DNA of 64,000 nucleotides from Ardenticatenaceae bacterium (GTDB lineage: Bacteria > Chloroflexota > Anaerolineae > Promineifilales > Promineifilaceae), in assembly GCA_020634395.1 (NCBI GenBank), contig JACKBU010000013.1, positions 1 through 64,000 on the forward strand, read 5' to 3'. The notes beneath the pieces are model-generated. The model worked only from the letters and a program-made list of their open reading frames with translations, was not told the origin of the DNA and ran no database searches. The position numbers were made by a program, and so were the translations under genes. Below, in pieces: positions 1-9,143 of the stretch (the stretch's first letter is position 1; each line of letters opens with the position of its first letter).

Positions 1-2
1 AT

Positions 3-1151
3 GAAGCGTTTAAGGCGTTTCTGGATGCGGCTCATGAACGCGGCATGCGAGTTATTCTCGATGGGGTGTTTAACCATGCCAGCCGGGGCTTTTTTCAATT
101 CAACCACTTGCTGGAGTGCGGCGCCGAATCACCCTATGTGGACTGGTTTCATGTGCACAAGTGGCCGCTGAACGCTTATAACGAAAAGGCCATCCCCAAC
201 TACGAGGCCTGGTGGAACATTCCTTCACTGCCGAAGTTTAACACGCAGACCACGGCCGTGCGCGAATTTCTCTGGCACGCGGCCACCTACTGGTTGGAAC
301 AGGGCATCGACGGGTGGCGGTTAGACGTGCCCAACGAAATCGACGACGATGCCTTCTGGCAAGAGTTTCGCCGCCGCTGCCGGGCGGTAAACCCCGAAGC
401 CTACATCGTCGGGGAGCTGTGGGAAGATGCGCAGCGCTGGCTGCAAGGCGACCAGTTCGACGCGCAAATGAATTACAATTTCACCAGGCTGGTGTATGGC
501 TTCATTTTGGGCACAAAGATGGACCAGTCGGAGACGAAGACGACCGGCTACGGCCGTATGCCCGCCCTCAAGGCTCCCCAATTTGCCGCTAAACTCAACG
601 AGCTGTTCAACGAAACCTATCATCCGGAAATTGTCCTGGCCCAGATGAATATGCTGGGCAGCCATGATACACCGCGCGTGTTGACTGTGGCTCGTGAAGA
701 CAAGACGGCCGTGCGCCTCATCTTCCTCTGCCAGATGACCGTGCCCGGTGCACCTAACATTTACTACGGCGACGAAATTGGCCTGCCCGGCGGCGGCGAC
801 CCGGACTGCCGCCGGGCGTTCCCCTGGCACGATACCCGGCAGTGGGACACCGAGCTGCGCGCCTACGTGCAGCGGTTGATCGCTCTGCGGCATGCCAAAG
901 CGGCTCTGCGGCGCGGCGATTTCCAAATCTTGCTGGCTGACCGGGGCGCGGTGGTGTATCAGCGTCAGTACGAAGGCGAAACGGCCGTCATCGCCATCAA
1001 TGCCTCCTCACGCCGCTACCGCCTGACGGTGACGGACGATTTTTCCGCTGCCCTGCCCGAGCAGTTGGTGTCTGGCGGAAGCGGTGACGTGTTTAAAGCA
1101 GGCGCAACGTTGGTGATAAACGGCCGTTCCGCCCGCATTTGGGCCGACTAA
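3..1151 (+). CDS. GH13 alpha-amylase family enzyme (cyclomaltodextrinase/neopullulanase-like), 5'-truncated
   Basis: This is the C-terminal part of a glycoside hydrolase family 13 enzyme. The frame is open from base 3, so the true start lies left of the window; the ATG at 45 is internal. The conserved GH13 regions are visible in order: DGVFNH (region I), GWRLDVPNE with the nucleophile Asp (region II), IVGELWEDA with the acid/base Glu (region III) and LGSHDTPR with the transition-state Asp (region IV). A YGDEIGLPGG stretch and a beta-rich C-terminal domain follow. These motifs fit the cyclomaltodextrinase, neopullulanase and maltogenic amylase group, which hydrolyses cyclodextrins and maltodextrins, usually in the cytoplasm. 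Exact substrate cannot be set without the N-terminus. The downstream gene is about 150 bases away and unrelated in function. Confidence 0.9.
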   Translation, partial: EAFKAFLDAAHERGMRVILDGVFNHASRGFFQFNHLLECGAESPYVDWFHVHKWPLNAYNEKAIPNYEAWWNIPSLPKFNTQTTAVREFLWHAATYWLEQGIDGWRLDVPNEIDDDAFWQEFRRRCRAVNPEAYIVGELWEDAQRWLQGDQFDAQMNYNFTRLVYGFILGTKMDQSETKTTGYGRMPALKAPQFAAKLNELFNETYHPEIVLAQMNMLGSHDTPRVLTVAREDKTAVRLIFLCQMTVPGAPNIYYGDEIGLPGGGDPDCRRAFPWHDTRQWDTELRAYVQRLIALRHAKAALRRGDFQILLADRGAVVYQRQYEGETAVIAINASSRRYRLTVTDDFSAALPEQLVSGGSGDVFKAGATLVINGRSARIWAD

Positions 1152-1252
1152 TATCCCCAGAAACTCCTACCGACAAATGCCCCCTTACTTTGGTATGATG
1201 AAAGGAGCTTTTTTCGCAACCTTAACGGTACTCGTAACGGAATCAAGTACAC

Positions 1253-1258
1253 TATAAA
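1253..1258 (+). promoter_or_regulatory. candidate -10 element of the signalling operon
   Basis: A TATAAA hexamer lies in the 1152-1300 intergenic stretch, which otherwise shows no gene and no convincing terminator. I see no good -35 element at 16-18 bases upstream. If it is used, transcription would begin near 1265. That argues for the ATG at 1301 rather than the GTG at 1262 as the start of the first receiver gene. Confidence 0.25.
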
Positions 1259-1300
1259 TTTGTGATAAATATCGATCCTGGCAAAACAGAACAATTGGTG

Positions 1301-1714
1301 ATGGAAAAAAGCAGCGAAATGGTCGAGCAGCAAGTTAATAAAAAACCGACCATTCTCTACATCGAAGATAATCTGGATAATCGAAAACTGGTCAAACGTG
1401 TCTTGCAGGCCGCAGGTTACGTCGTACACGGCGTGGCCGATGGCCCGTCTGGTTTTGAGTATTTACAATCACACATACCAGACCTCATCCTCATGGACAT
1501 CCACCTGCCAGGAATGGATGGCTACACCATGACACGCCAGCTGCGCCAGCTAGAACAGTTCACCCACGTTCCCATCATCACCCTCACGGCCAACGTCACC
1601 AAAGAAGATCAGGAAGAAAGCCAGCAAGCAGGAGCTAACGGTTTCATTCAAAAACCGATCAGTGTGGATAATTTACCGGACCAGATACGTTCCTATCTGG
1701 TGAATAACAAGTGA
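1301..1714 (+). CDS. single-domain response regulator (CheY-like)
   Basis: This protein consists of one receiver domain with no output domain, so it probably acts as a phosphotransfer intermediate or by binding a partner. The phosphoacceptor region reads LILMDIHLPGMDG, with the acceptor Asp near residue 66. The acidic pocket (IEDN), the switch Thr (TLTAN) and the conserved Lys (QKPI) are all present. An in-frame GTG start at 1262 would add 13 residues. Neither start has a clear Shine-Dalgarno; I prefer the ATG because it begins just ahead of the domain and a possible -10 box sits too close to the GTG. The stop overlaps the next gene start (GTGA), so the two are translationally coupled. It opens a six-gene two-component cluster. 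Confidence 0.85.
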   Translation: MEKSSEMVEQQVNKKPTILYIEDNLDNRKLVKRVLQAAGYVVHGVADGPSGFEYLQSHIPDLILMDIHLPGMDGYTMTRQLRQLEQFTHVPIITLTANVTKEDQEESQQAGANGFIQKPISVDNLPDQIRSYLVNNK

Positions 1715-2163
1715 GTATGCGCATGAATCAGCCATTGTCCCAAACAAGAAAATCCATTGAACCCACCGATGCCCACATTTTGGTGGTCGAAGACAACGTT
1801 TCCAATTTTGTCCTCATTGCTCGCCTTTTGGCCTTTATGGGCGTGCAAAAGTGCGAATGGAAAACAACGGGTTGGGGAGTGGTTGATTTTGCCAACACGA
1901 TGCCGCGCGTTGATTTAATTTTGATGGATTTGCGCCTGCCGCACGAAGATGGTTACGAGGCGCTGCGCCAGATCCGCGCCGATGAGCGTTTGCAGGATAC
2001 ATTGGTTGTCGTGGTAACAGCTCATGGCAGCAGCGATGAAATGAAAAAAGCCAGAGAGGCAGGCTTCGACGGTTTCCTGGTCAAACCATTGGATGCCGAT
2101 CAGTTCCCAGAACAAATCAGCAGAATCTTGAATGGAGAAGAAGTTTGGGACTTAGGCCTGTAA
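1711..2163 (+). CDS. single-domain response regulator (CheY-like)
   Basis: This is a second stand-alone receiver domain. It has the acidic pair in VVEDN, the phosphoacceptor Asp73 in LILMDLRLPHEDG, a Thr in VVTAHG and Lys in LVKPL. The GTG at 1711 overlaps the previous stop; ATG codons at 1717 and 1723 are alternatives. The next gene begins one base after its stop. Together with its neighbour it gives two free receivers in front of two large GAF sensors, which suggests a multi-step phosphorelay or a phosphate sink. That role is inferred from context only. Confidence 0.85.
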   Translation: MSMRMNQPLSQTRKSIEPTDAHILVVEDNVSNFVLIARLLAFMGVQKCEWKTTGWGVVDFANTMPRVDLILMDLRLPHEDGYEALRQIRADERLQDTLVVVVTAHGSSDEMKKAREAGFDGFLVKPLDADQFPEQISRILNGEEVWDLGL

Positions 2164-2164
2164 C

Positions 2165-5062
2165 ATGACCCTCCCTTCCTCACCCGCGCGTTTGCTGGCC
2201 ATCCAGTCCGACGATGAGACCATTGTCCAAAAAGGGCATCTTGTTCAAAGGATTATTTTAGCCCTGACTGTCGTCTCATTTTTGAGCGCGCTCATTAACG
2301 TGCTGCGGCTGGCGGGTTCCACGGCCGTTACTCCGTGGTTCGCGGCCGTTGGCGAATTAATTCTCACCCCCGTCCTGGCGCTGGTCAGCCTGTTCGTCGT
2401 ACGGCGGGGACGGCCGTTACTGGCCGCCCACCTGTTTTTTATCACCCTCAATACCATTTTCTTTGCCCAGTTTGTGGCCAGGCAAAGTATCACCGCGCTG
2501 CCTTACCTTATGCTGATCTCCGTCATCGGCATTGCCACTGTCGACTCCGTACGTTCCAGCATCGTCTATACGGTTCTCATCATTGCTTCCATGCTCGCTT
2601 ATTACTTGCTGGCACCCAACGTCAACTTCACCTTTACCGATCTGGTCGCCTATCTGCTAACGACGCTCAGCATTAGCGCCACGGCATGGATCAGCGCCAA
2701 CGCCATGCAAAAATCGCTGCAGACCTCCATTCGCTTAATGGCCGATCAACAAGCGCGTGGTCAACTCTTGCAGCGCCGCGCCTTGCAGCTCCAGCGCGGC
2801 GCGGCCGTGAGCCAGACAGCCAGCACATCGCTGGATTTGCAGGAGCTGCTAAGAGATACCGTTTATACCATTCGTGATCAGTTTGGTTTCTACTTTGTGG
2901 CCATCTATCTTTTGGACGAGACCGGCGGCTTATTGACGCTCACCGAAGCAACCGGGGCAGTAGGCGAAGAAATGAAGCTGCGCCGGTATCAAGTGGATCT
3001 GGCCGCCACATCCATTGTCGGCTGGGTGGCCCAGCACCGCGAAGCCCGGATTGCCCACAATGTCCTTGAAGATCCCGTTTATTTTAGTGAACCGCTGCTG
3101 CGCGAAACTCGCGCGGAACTGGCGCTGCCTCTGCAGGCACACGGCCGTGTCCTGGGCGTCCTGGACGTACAAAGCCAGCAGCCCGGCGCTTTTTTAGAAG
3201 ATGACCTGGCGATATTGCAGATCATGGCCAACCAGATTGCCGCCAGCATCGACAACGCCGGACTGTTTGCGCGCACAGAGCAGCACCTCCTGGAAACACA
3301 AACCCTGCTGAACCTGAGCAGCAATCTGGCTACGACGATGGACGTAGGGGAAATTTACCGCCGCGCGACGCGCGCGTTCGCCAATCAACTATCGGCCGCA
3401 TCGTGCACCATCATGCAGTGGGATGAGGTCAACGATTTGCTCGTGGCCCAAATCACCTATGTGCGCAGCCAAAACGGCCGTCTCGTTGAAGGATACGACT
3501 ACGCCAATACCACCTATAACCTGTCCGAGCATCCCGGCTCCGCCCAGGTGCTCACCAGCGGGCAGCCCCGGCTGCACCACGTCAATGATGCAGATTTAAC
3601 GGCCGCTGAAAGCCAGGCTCTTGCCAGAGCCGGACACCACAGCTGTCTGCAAGTCCCACTGATGCACGGACCACAGGCGCGCGGGGCCGTCCGCGTCACG
3701 CGCGGCCCGCAAGAACGCCCTTTCACCGAGACCGACATCCAACTGGCCCAGGTGATGGCCAACGAAACAGCCATCGCGTTGAACAACGCCACCCTCACTT
3801 CCGAGGCACGCGGCCGTGTTGCCCAACTGAGCGCCCTCAACCGTCTCAGCCAGGCCCTCTCGCTGGCCCCTACCTTGCACGACATTTTCGACAGCGTGCG
3901 GCGCGAAGTTTTTTCGCTGTTTGAAGCGACTGCCATGTCGGTCATTCTGGTAACGCCAGACGGCGAGCACCTGGACTGGATTTTCGGCTACGAGTACGGC
4001 CAGGAAATCGATCTATCGGACATCGCACCGCTGAGCATGGACCAGGGGTTTAGCGGCCAGGTTGCCCGCACCCGCCAATATCTGCTTATCAATGATCGTT
4101 TCCGTGAATTGGCCGAAGCATATCAATCCATCACCGTCGGAGCGATGTCCAGCACCTGGCTGGGTTTCCCGCTTATTGCCGCCAACAAACTGATCGGCGT
4201 TCTTTCCATCGAAAATGAAAGTGACAATGATGCCTTTGGCGAACGCGATGTGCAGCTGCTGGAGACCATTGCGGGAACAGTTGCCATCGCCCTCAATAAC
4301 CACCTGCAATTTGAAGCCGTGCAGAATGCGCTGCAGGTCCAATCGGCGCAGCGCAACCAGCTGCAAACGGCCGCGGAAGTGGCAGCCGCCACAACCAGTA
4401 TTCTGGACCTGGATCAGCTCCTGGAGCGCGCTGTAAACCTGATCCAGGAGCGATTTGGCCTGTATTACACCGGCCTATTCCTGCTTGACGCCGAGGGGCA
4501 AAAGGCTGTGCTCCGCGCGGCTACAGGGCAAGCGGGACGCACCCAGCTGCAAAAAGGCCACCACCTGGCGGTGGGCGGCCAATCGCTCATTGGCGGGGCA
4601 ACGGCCGATGGCCAGCCGCGCATCACGCAAGACGTTTCGATGGATGTGGAGTGGCAGGCCAATCCGCACTTGCCGGCCACCCGATCAGAACTGGCGCTGC
4701 CGCTGCGGGTGCGTGGCCAGATTATCGGCGCGCTGACGGTGCAAAGCACCGTGCCCAACAGTTTTGGGCAGGAACTGGTGACAATTCTGCAAACGATGAG
4801 CGATCAGCTGGCCATCGCGATTGATAATGCCCAACTGCTGGAAGAGGCGCAGCACCGCGCACAGCGCCAGCAGGAGTTAAACCGTATCGGCGCTCAACTG
4901 CACGGCACAGCGGACATTGATCGGATTTTGAACATTGGCCTAAAGGCGATTTCGGATCGGCTGGCAGGGCAGCCGGTGGCGCTGGCTTTAGGAACTGAAG
5001 GGGAAGAACGGCCGTCTACCGGAAACGGCCGTCCTCACGCCACCAAAACGGACCAGTCATGA
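2165..5062 (+). CDS. membrane multi-GAF sensory protein without kinase domain
   Basis: The N-terminal 190 residues hold about five to six hydrophobic segments (roughly residues 25-50, 55-80, 85-107, 112-150 and 155-178), giving a membrane-embedded sensor or anchor. Four GAF-type domains follow at about 205-365, 385-545, 555-705 and 735-890. Repeated elements such as ARIAHNV, ELALPL and LDVQSQ are typical of GAF domains. No histidine kinase, GGDEF, PP2C or other output domain is visible. The last four codons overlap the start of the next gene (ATGA at 5059-5062), and that gene encodes an even larger GAF array ending in a kinase. The two products could form one signalling complex, with this protein supplying membrane anchoring. 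Ligands are unknown. Confidence 0.85.
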   Translation: MTLPSSPARLLAIQSDDETIVQKGHLVQRIILALTVVSFLSALINVLRLAGSTAVTPWFAAVGELILTPVLALVSLFVVRRGRPLLAAHLFFITLNTIFFAQFVARQSITALPYLMLISVIGIATVDSVRSSIVYTVLIIASMLAYYLLAPNVNFTFTDLVAYLLTTLSISATAWISANAMQKSLQTSIRLMADQQARGQLLQRRALQLQRGAAVSQTASTSLDLQELLRDTVYTIRDQFGFYFVAIYLLDETGGLLTLTEATGAVGEEMKLRRYQVDLAATSIVGWVAQHREARIAHNVLEDPVYFSEPLLRETRAELALPLQAHGRVLGVLDVQSQQPGAFLEDDLAILQIMANQIAASIDNAGLFARTEQHLLETQTLLNLSSNLATTMDVGEIYRRATRAFANQLSAASCTIMQWDEVNDLLVAQITYVRSQNGRLVEGYDYANTTYNLSEHPGSAQVLTSGQPRLHHVNDADLTAAESQALARAGHHSCLQVPLMHGPQARGAVRVTRGPQERPFTETDIQLAQVMANETAIALNNATLTSEARGRVAQLSALNRLSQALSLAPTLHDIFDSVRREVFSLFEATAMSVILVTPDGEHLDWIFGYEYGQEIDLSDIAPLSMDQGFSGQVARTRQYLLINDRFRELAEAYQSITVGAMSSTWLGFPLIAANKLIGVLSIENESDNDAFGERDVQLLETIAGTVAIALNNHLQFEAVQNALQVQSAQRNQLQTAAEVAAATTSILDLDQLLERAVNLIQERFGLYYTGLFLLDAEGQKAVLRAATGQAGRTQLQKGHHLAVGGQSLIGGATADGQPRITQDVSMDVEWQANPHLPATRSELALPLRVRGQIIGALTVQSTVPNSFGQELVTILQTMSDQLAIAIDNAQLLEEAQHRAQRQQELNRIGAQLHGTADIDRILNIGLKAISDRLAGQPVALALGTEGEERPSTGNGRPHATKTDQS

Positions 5063-8000
5063 GCAAGCCGGACCCCCACTTCCCACTCCATACCGCATGG
5101 CCCGGTTACCGGGAAGCTGCCATCCAGGCAGCGGCCGAGGCCTTCTCCGAGTACGTTGCCGATAACCGCGAAGAGCTAAAGTCTATCCAGCGCGGTGGTT
5201 ACGTGGCGGCCGAAATAGTAGACCTGATCTGGCGCTACTTGACTGCGGAAGCCAGCAACTTCGACGTAGGGGCAACGGCCACCCAGCTGGCAAAACAGGG
5301 GCTGGCCATCATCTCCGGTTCGCACATGCTCCAGGCTTTGAGCCGCATTTTTTATGACGCCTTTTTCGCCGATACTACCGATTTCCAGACAGCCCTAAAC
5401 ATGCTGCACAAGTGGAACGATTTCCAGATCGTCTTCCTGGAAAAGCTGGCCGAAACTCGCGAAGTAGTGCAGCTGCGCGCCCAGGAAGAGTCGCAAATTG
5501 CTCTGCAGCAGGCGTTGTATACCCAGTTGGAACAACAGCGCCTTTTGCGCCGCTCTGTGGAGCAGCGCAGCCAAAGCCTGAACGAGATCTTGCAGCTAAA
5601 CGCCCGCCTGGCACGCGCCGCCACCGAGACAGAACTGTTGGATGAGGCCGTCAGTGGTATCTGCCAGGCGCTGCTGCTGGATCATGTAACCATCTATGAA
5701 AAGAACGCTTCGGCAGATACCTGGCGCGTGCGTACGACTACCGCAGAGAATCCGCAGCTTACTGCGCCAGAGATGCCAGATATCCAGCAGGCTCTGGACC
5801 AGGCTTTGGCTGCCAACCAGGGAGAATTTGTCTCCCAGCACCATAAAACGCGCCGGGTAACCAATCTCTCTGTCACGCTGATTCTGCCTTTAAGCGCAGA
5901 ACGACAGGGTGCATTAATCGCCCAGGGCAGCCAGCTCTCTGGCGAGGATGCAGAAGAGCTGCCCATCCTGCTGCGCACGTTTGGCCAGGGTCTGGCGACG
6001 TTATGGCGCAATCTATTTCTCCTGTTGGAAACGACCCAGCGAACACGAGAAATGGAAATATTGCACGGCCGTTACGTGGACAGCATCTGGAGCACGCCGC
6101 AGGCCGCACTCACCGCCCAAACCGGCGCGGAAGGAGTGCACATTCAACGGCCGTTCGATCCGCCGCCCCTACCCGACAGAGAAGGCGTCCCCCTGCGCAT
6201 CGGCGAGCAGACATTCGGCCAGCTCTGGCTGCCAGAGGGACTGGACCTGAACAGCGAAGATCAGGAGTATGTACAGGCTCTCATCCGCGAAATGAGCATC
6301 GCTCTGAATAATGCCTATTTGCTGCAAACGACCCGCGCCTACTCCAATCAACTGCAGCTTGCCGCTGAAGTCTCAACGGTGGCCACCACCTTGTTAGAAC
6401 CGGCCCGCCTCATAGAAGAAGTGGTGGAATTGATTCGAGCACGCTTCGATTATTATTACGTGGGCATCTTTATGGTGGACGAACAGCGGCACACGGCCGT
6501 GCTCCAGGCTGGTACAGGTGAAGCCGGGCGCGTTCAGCTAGCCAACCGCCATCAACTGCCCATTGGCAGCGGATCTATGATCGGCAGCGCCATTGCCCAC
6601 AACGAGGCCCGCGTTGCCCAAAATGTTACGCGGGCCACGGACTTCAAGCCCAATCCCATCTTGCCGGAGACACAGGCGGAACTGGCCCTGCCGCTGCGCA
6701 GCGGCGGACGAGTGGTAGGCGCGCTTTCCGTGCAAAGCACGCAGCAAGGCGCTTTTAGCGCGGAATCGGTCACGATTTTACAGAATCTGGCTGACCAACT
6801 GGCAGCGGCCATCGTCAATGCCGACCTCTTCTCCCAGGTGCAGGCCAACCTGGCCGAGACCAGCCTGTTATACGAGATTGGCCGGCAGATTAGTGAAGCA
6901 CGCAACCAGGGCGAGGTTTACAACGCCCTGATTGATTTTGCGCGGCAGTCTGGTCTGGTCGATCTGGCGCAAATTGTCGTGGTGGATAACCCAGAATACC
7001 TGGCCTGCCCGGCCATCTGGTCACGCTATGAACTGGTGACGGAGCCTTACGGCCGTTATCCGCGCAGCCAATTTTTCTACGAAGAACAGCTAAACCGCAA
7101 CCAGATTGTCATCCTGCACGATCCCCAAACCGAGCTGCCTGAGGAAGACATCGCGCGTTTGGGGACGGGTGCAACGGCCGTTCATTCCAGTGCACTCATC
7201 CCCATTTTTGTGGAGACGCAGTGGCTGGGAACGCTTATTTTGCACAGTGCCAGCGAACTGGCTTTTGACGAGCGCAGCCTGCAGCCGTTTCGCACGCTGG
7301 CTGATCAGGCAGCCATTACACTGGCCAACCAGCAGCTGTTGCGACAAACGGAACTGTTGTACCAAATCGGCCGTTCGTTAAGCCAGGCCCTGACCCGCGA
7401 TGACGCGTTGATGATCGCCGTGCAGGAAATTGCCCAATACACCGGTTCGGCGCAGTGCCGTATTGTGTTGTACGATGCGGCCTCCGGCGTGGGGCAAATC
7501 GCCGCAGAAGCCGCGCCTTCAGCGCTCGCGGAAAGTATCACTTTCCCAATGGAAGGCGATTTTGTCTTTGAGTATCTGAACCAGCAGCGGCAGCCTTTGC
7601 TGTTGAGTGCCGCCGAACCAGAAATCCCCGCGGAAGCGGTGGCGCAGTACGTTACACAGTTTGACGCAGCCGTATCGTTGCTCGTTCCGGCAGCCAGCCA
7701 GCAGGACCTGATAGGTTTTCTGGCATTGGATTCGTCTACGCAACGGCCGTTTTCCACCAACCACATCATCTTTGCCCAAACCGTCGTCGACCATCTGACA
7801 ACGCAGATCGAAAACCTGAAACTGCTAGACGAAGCCTTGACCAGTGCCCAGGAACTCATTTTCCTCAACCAGATCCAGTCTAGCATCTCCAGTATTCTGA
7901 ACATTGATCAGTTACTGCAAACCATTTATCGTGAAGTGGGACGGCTGCTCGATAACAGCTATTTCTTGCTGGCCCAATACAGCCAGGATACGCGCGAGTA

Positions 8001-9102
8001 TGTGCCGCTGCTGGCTATGCAGCAGGGCCGCGCCCTTCCCGCCACGCCGCGCATTTTACAGCCGGACGAACCGTTGTATGAACTGTTACACGGCCGTCAT
8101 CACCTCTTAATTGAAAAAGCAGCCGATGGTACGCCGAGGAATGCCTTTCCCGGCAACCCGGCAACCCAATCCAGTCTCTGGATACCTCTCGTCCGCGAGG
8201 GCGGGCCGATAGGCCTGATTTCTGTGCAGTCTGCCAAACCCCATGCTTACCGCGAAAACGACATTCAACTGCTGCGCTCCATCGCCACCCAGGCCAGCCT
8301 GGCCCTGGAAAACGCCCGACTCTTTGAACAAATCCAGGCCAGCGTAGAACAACTGCGCCAGCTAGACAACATGAAGAACCAATTCCTGGCCAATATGTCG
8401 CACGAACTACGCACGCCGCTAAACTCCATCATTGGCTTTTCACGTGTGATTCTAAAGGGTATCGACGGCCCGCTGACCCCGGAACAGGAAGAAGATCTCT
8501 CTTCCATTTACAACAACGGTCAGCATCTGCTCATGCTCATCAACGAGATCCTGGACATGGCCAAAATTGACGCCGGAAAGATGACGCTAACTTTTGAGCC
8601 GGTGAGTGTGGAGGAGGCCATAGCAGCTTCGCTGGGCACGATTCGCAGCCTGATCAACCAGGAAGTGGAATTAGTGAGCGAGGTCGCGCCCGATCTGCCC
8701 ATTATCGAAGCCGATCCGATGCGTATACGCCAGATTCTGATTAACCTGTTATCAAATGCCGCCAAGTTCACCACCAAAGGAGCAATTACGATTACGGCCG
8801 TTCCTGAAAAGCAAACCGACATCCTGCTGACCGTCCGCGACACAGGCATTGGCATCGACGCCGAAGATTTTGGCAAACTGTTTGTCGCCTTTGAGCAGGT
8901 CGATAATTCCACCACGCGCACCGCTGGCGGCACCGGGCTGGGGTTACCGATTACCCAGTGGCTTGTGAACATGCATCATGGTAAGCTTTGGCTGGAAAGT
9001 GAGGTGGGGCGAGGCACAACTTTCTTTATTCGCCTGCCCATCAAGCAACCGGCGGACCAACAAGCAGCAAACCCTGCACCGCAAACGGCCGTGCCCACCT
9101 GA
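5059..9102 (+). CDS. multi-GAF sensor histidine kinase
   Basis: This is a 1347-residue soluble sensor kinase. An N-terminal helical region (about 1-150) that I do not recognise leads into a coiled coil (150-185). About five or six GAF or GAF-like units then extend to residue 1095; the clearest are near 430-600, 610-760, 770-920 and 935-1095. The HisKA domain carries the phosphoacceptor His1115 in MSHELRTPLNSI. The HATPase domain shows an N box (NLLSNAAKF, about 1229-1237), DTGIGI and GGTGLGL. All catalytic motifs look intact. It is translationally coupled to the upstream membrane GAF protein. Its cognate receivers are probably those encoded in the same operon. Confidence 0.92.
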   Translation: MSKPDPHFPLHTAWPGYREAAIQAAAEAFSEYVADNREELKSIQRGGYVAAEIVDLIWRYLTAEASNFDVGATATQLAKQGLAIISGSHMLQALSRIFYDAFFADTTDFQTALNMLHKWNDFQIVFLEKLAETREVVQLRAQEESQIALQQALYTQLEQQRLLRRSVEQRSQSLNEILQLNARLARAATETELLDEAVSGICQALLLDHVTIYEKNASADTWRVRTTTAENPQLTAPEMPDIQQALDQALAANQGEFVSQHHKTRRVTNLSVTLILPLSAERQGALIAQGSQLSGEDAEELPILLRTFGQGLATLWRNLFLLLETTQRTREMEILHGRYVDSIWSTPQAALTAQTGAEGVHIQRPFDPPPLPDREGVPLRIGEQTFGQLWLPEGLDLNSEDQEYVQALIREMSIALNNAYLLQTTRAYSNQLQLAAEVSTVATTLLEPARLIEEVVELIRARFDYYYVGIFMVDEQRHTAVLQAGTGEAGRVQLANRHQLPIGSGSMIGSAIAHNEARVAQNVTRATDFKPNPILPETQAELALPLRSGGRVVGALSVQSTQQGAFSAESVTILQNLADQLAAAIVNADLFSQVQANLAETSLLYEIGRQISEARNQGEVYNALIDFARQSGLVDLAQIVVVDNPEYLACPAIWSRYELVTEPYGRYPRSQFFYEEQLNRNQIVILHDPQTELPEEDIARLGTGATAVHSSALIPIFVETQWLGTLILHSASELAFDERSLQPFRTLADQAAITLANQQLLRQTELLYQIGRSLSQALTRDDALMIAVQEIAQYTGSAQCRIVLYDAASGVGQIAAEAAPSALAESITFPMEGDFVFEYLNQQRQPLLLSAAEPEIPAEAVAQYVTQFDAAVSLLVPAASQQDLIGFLALDSSTQRPFSTNHIIFAQTVVDHLTTQIENLKLLDEALTSAQELIFLNQIQSSISSILNIDQLLQTIYREVGRLLDNSYFLLAQYSQDTREYVPLLAMQQGRALPATPRILQPDEPLYELLHGRHHLLIEKAADGTPRNAFPGNPATQSSLWIPLVREGGPIGLISVQSAKPHAYRENDIQLLRSIATQASLALENARLFEQIQASVEQLRQLDNMKNQFLANMSHELRTPLNSIIGFSRVILKGIDGPLTPEQEEDLSSIYNNGQHLLMLINEILDMAKIDAGKMTLTFEPVSVEEAIAASLGTIRSLINQEVELVSEVAPDLPIIEADPMRIRQILINLLSNAAKFTTKGAITITAVPEKQTDILLTVRDTGIGIDAEDFGKLFVAFEQVDNSTTRTAGGTGLGLPITQWLVNMHHGKLWLESEVGRGTTFFIRLPIKQPADQQAANPAPQTAVPT

Positions 9103-9143
9103 CCCCAAACAAAATTAACGTAACGGATAAAACGTAGCCTTAT

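Noticed and set aside
1152..1300. Intrinsic terminator after the GH13 gene at the TTTTTT near 1210
   Set aside because: No stable stem precedes the T-run; the adjoining bases do not pair well.
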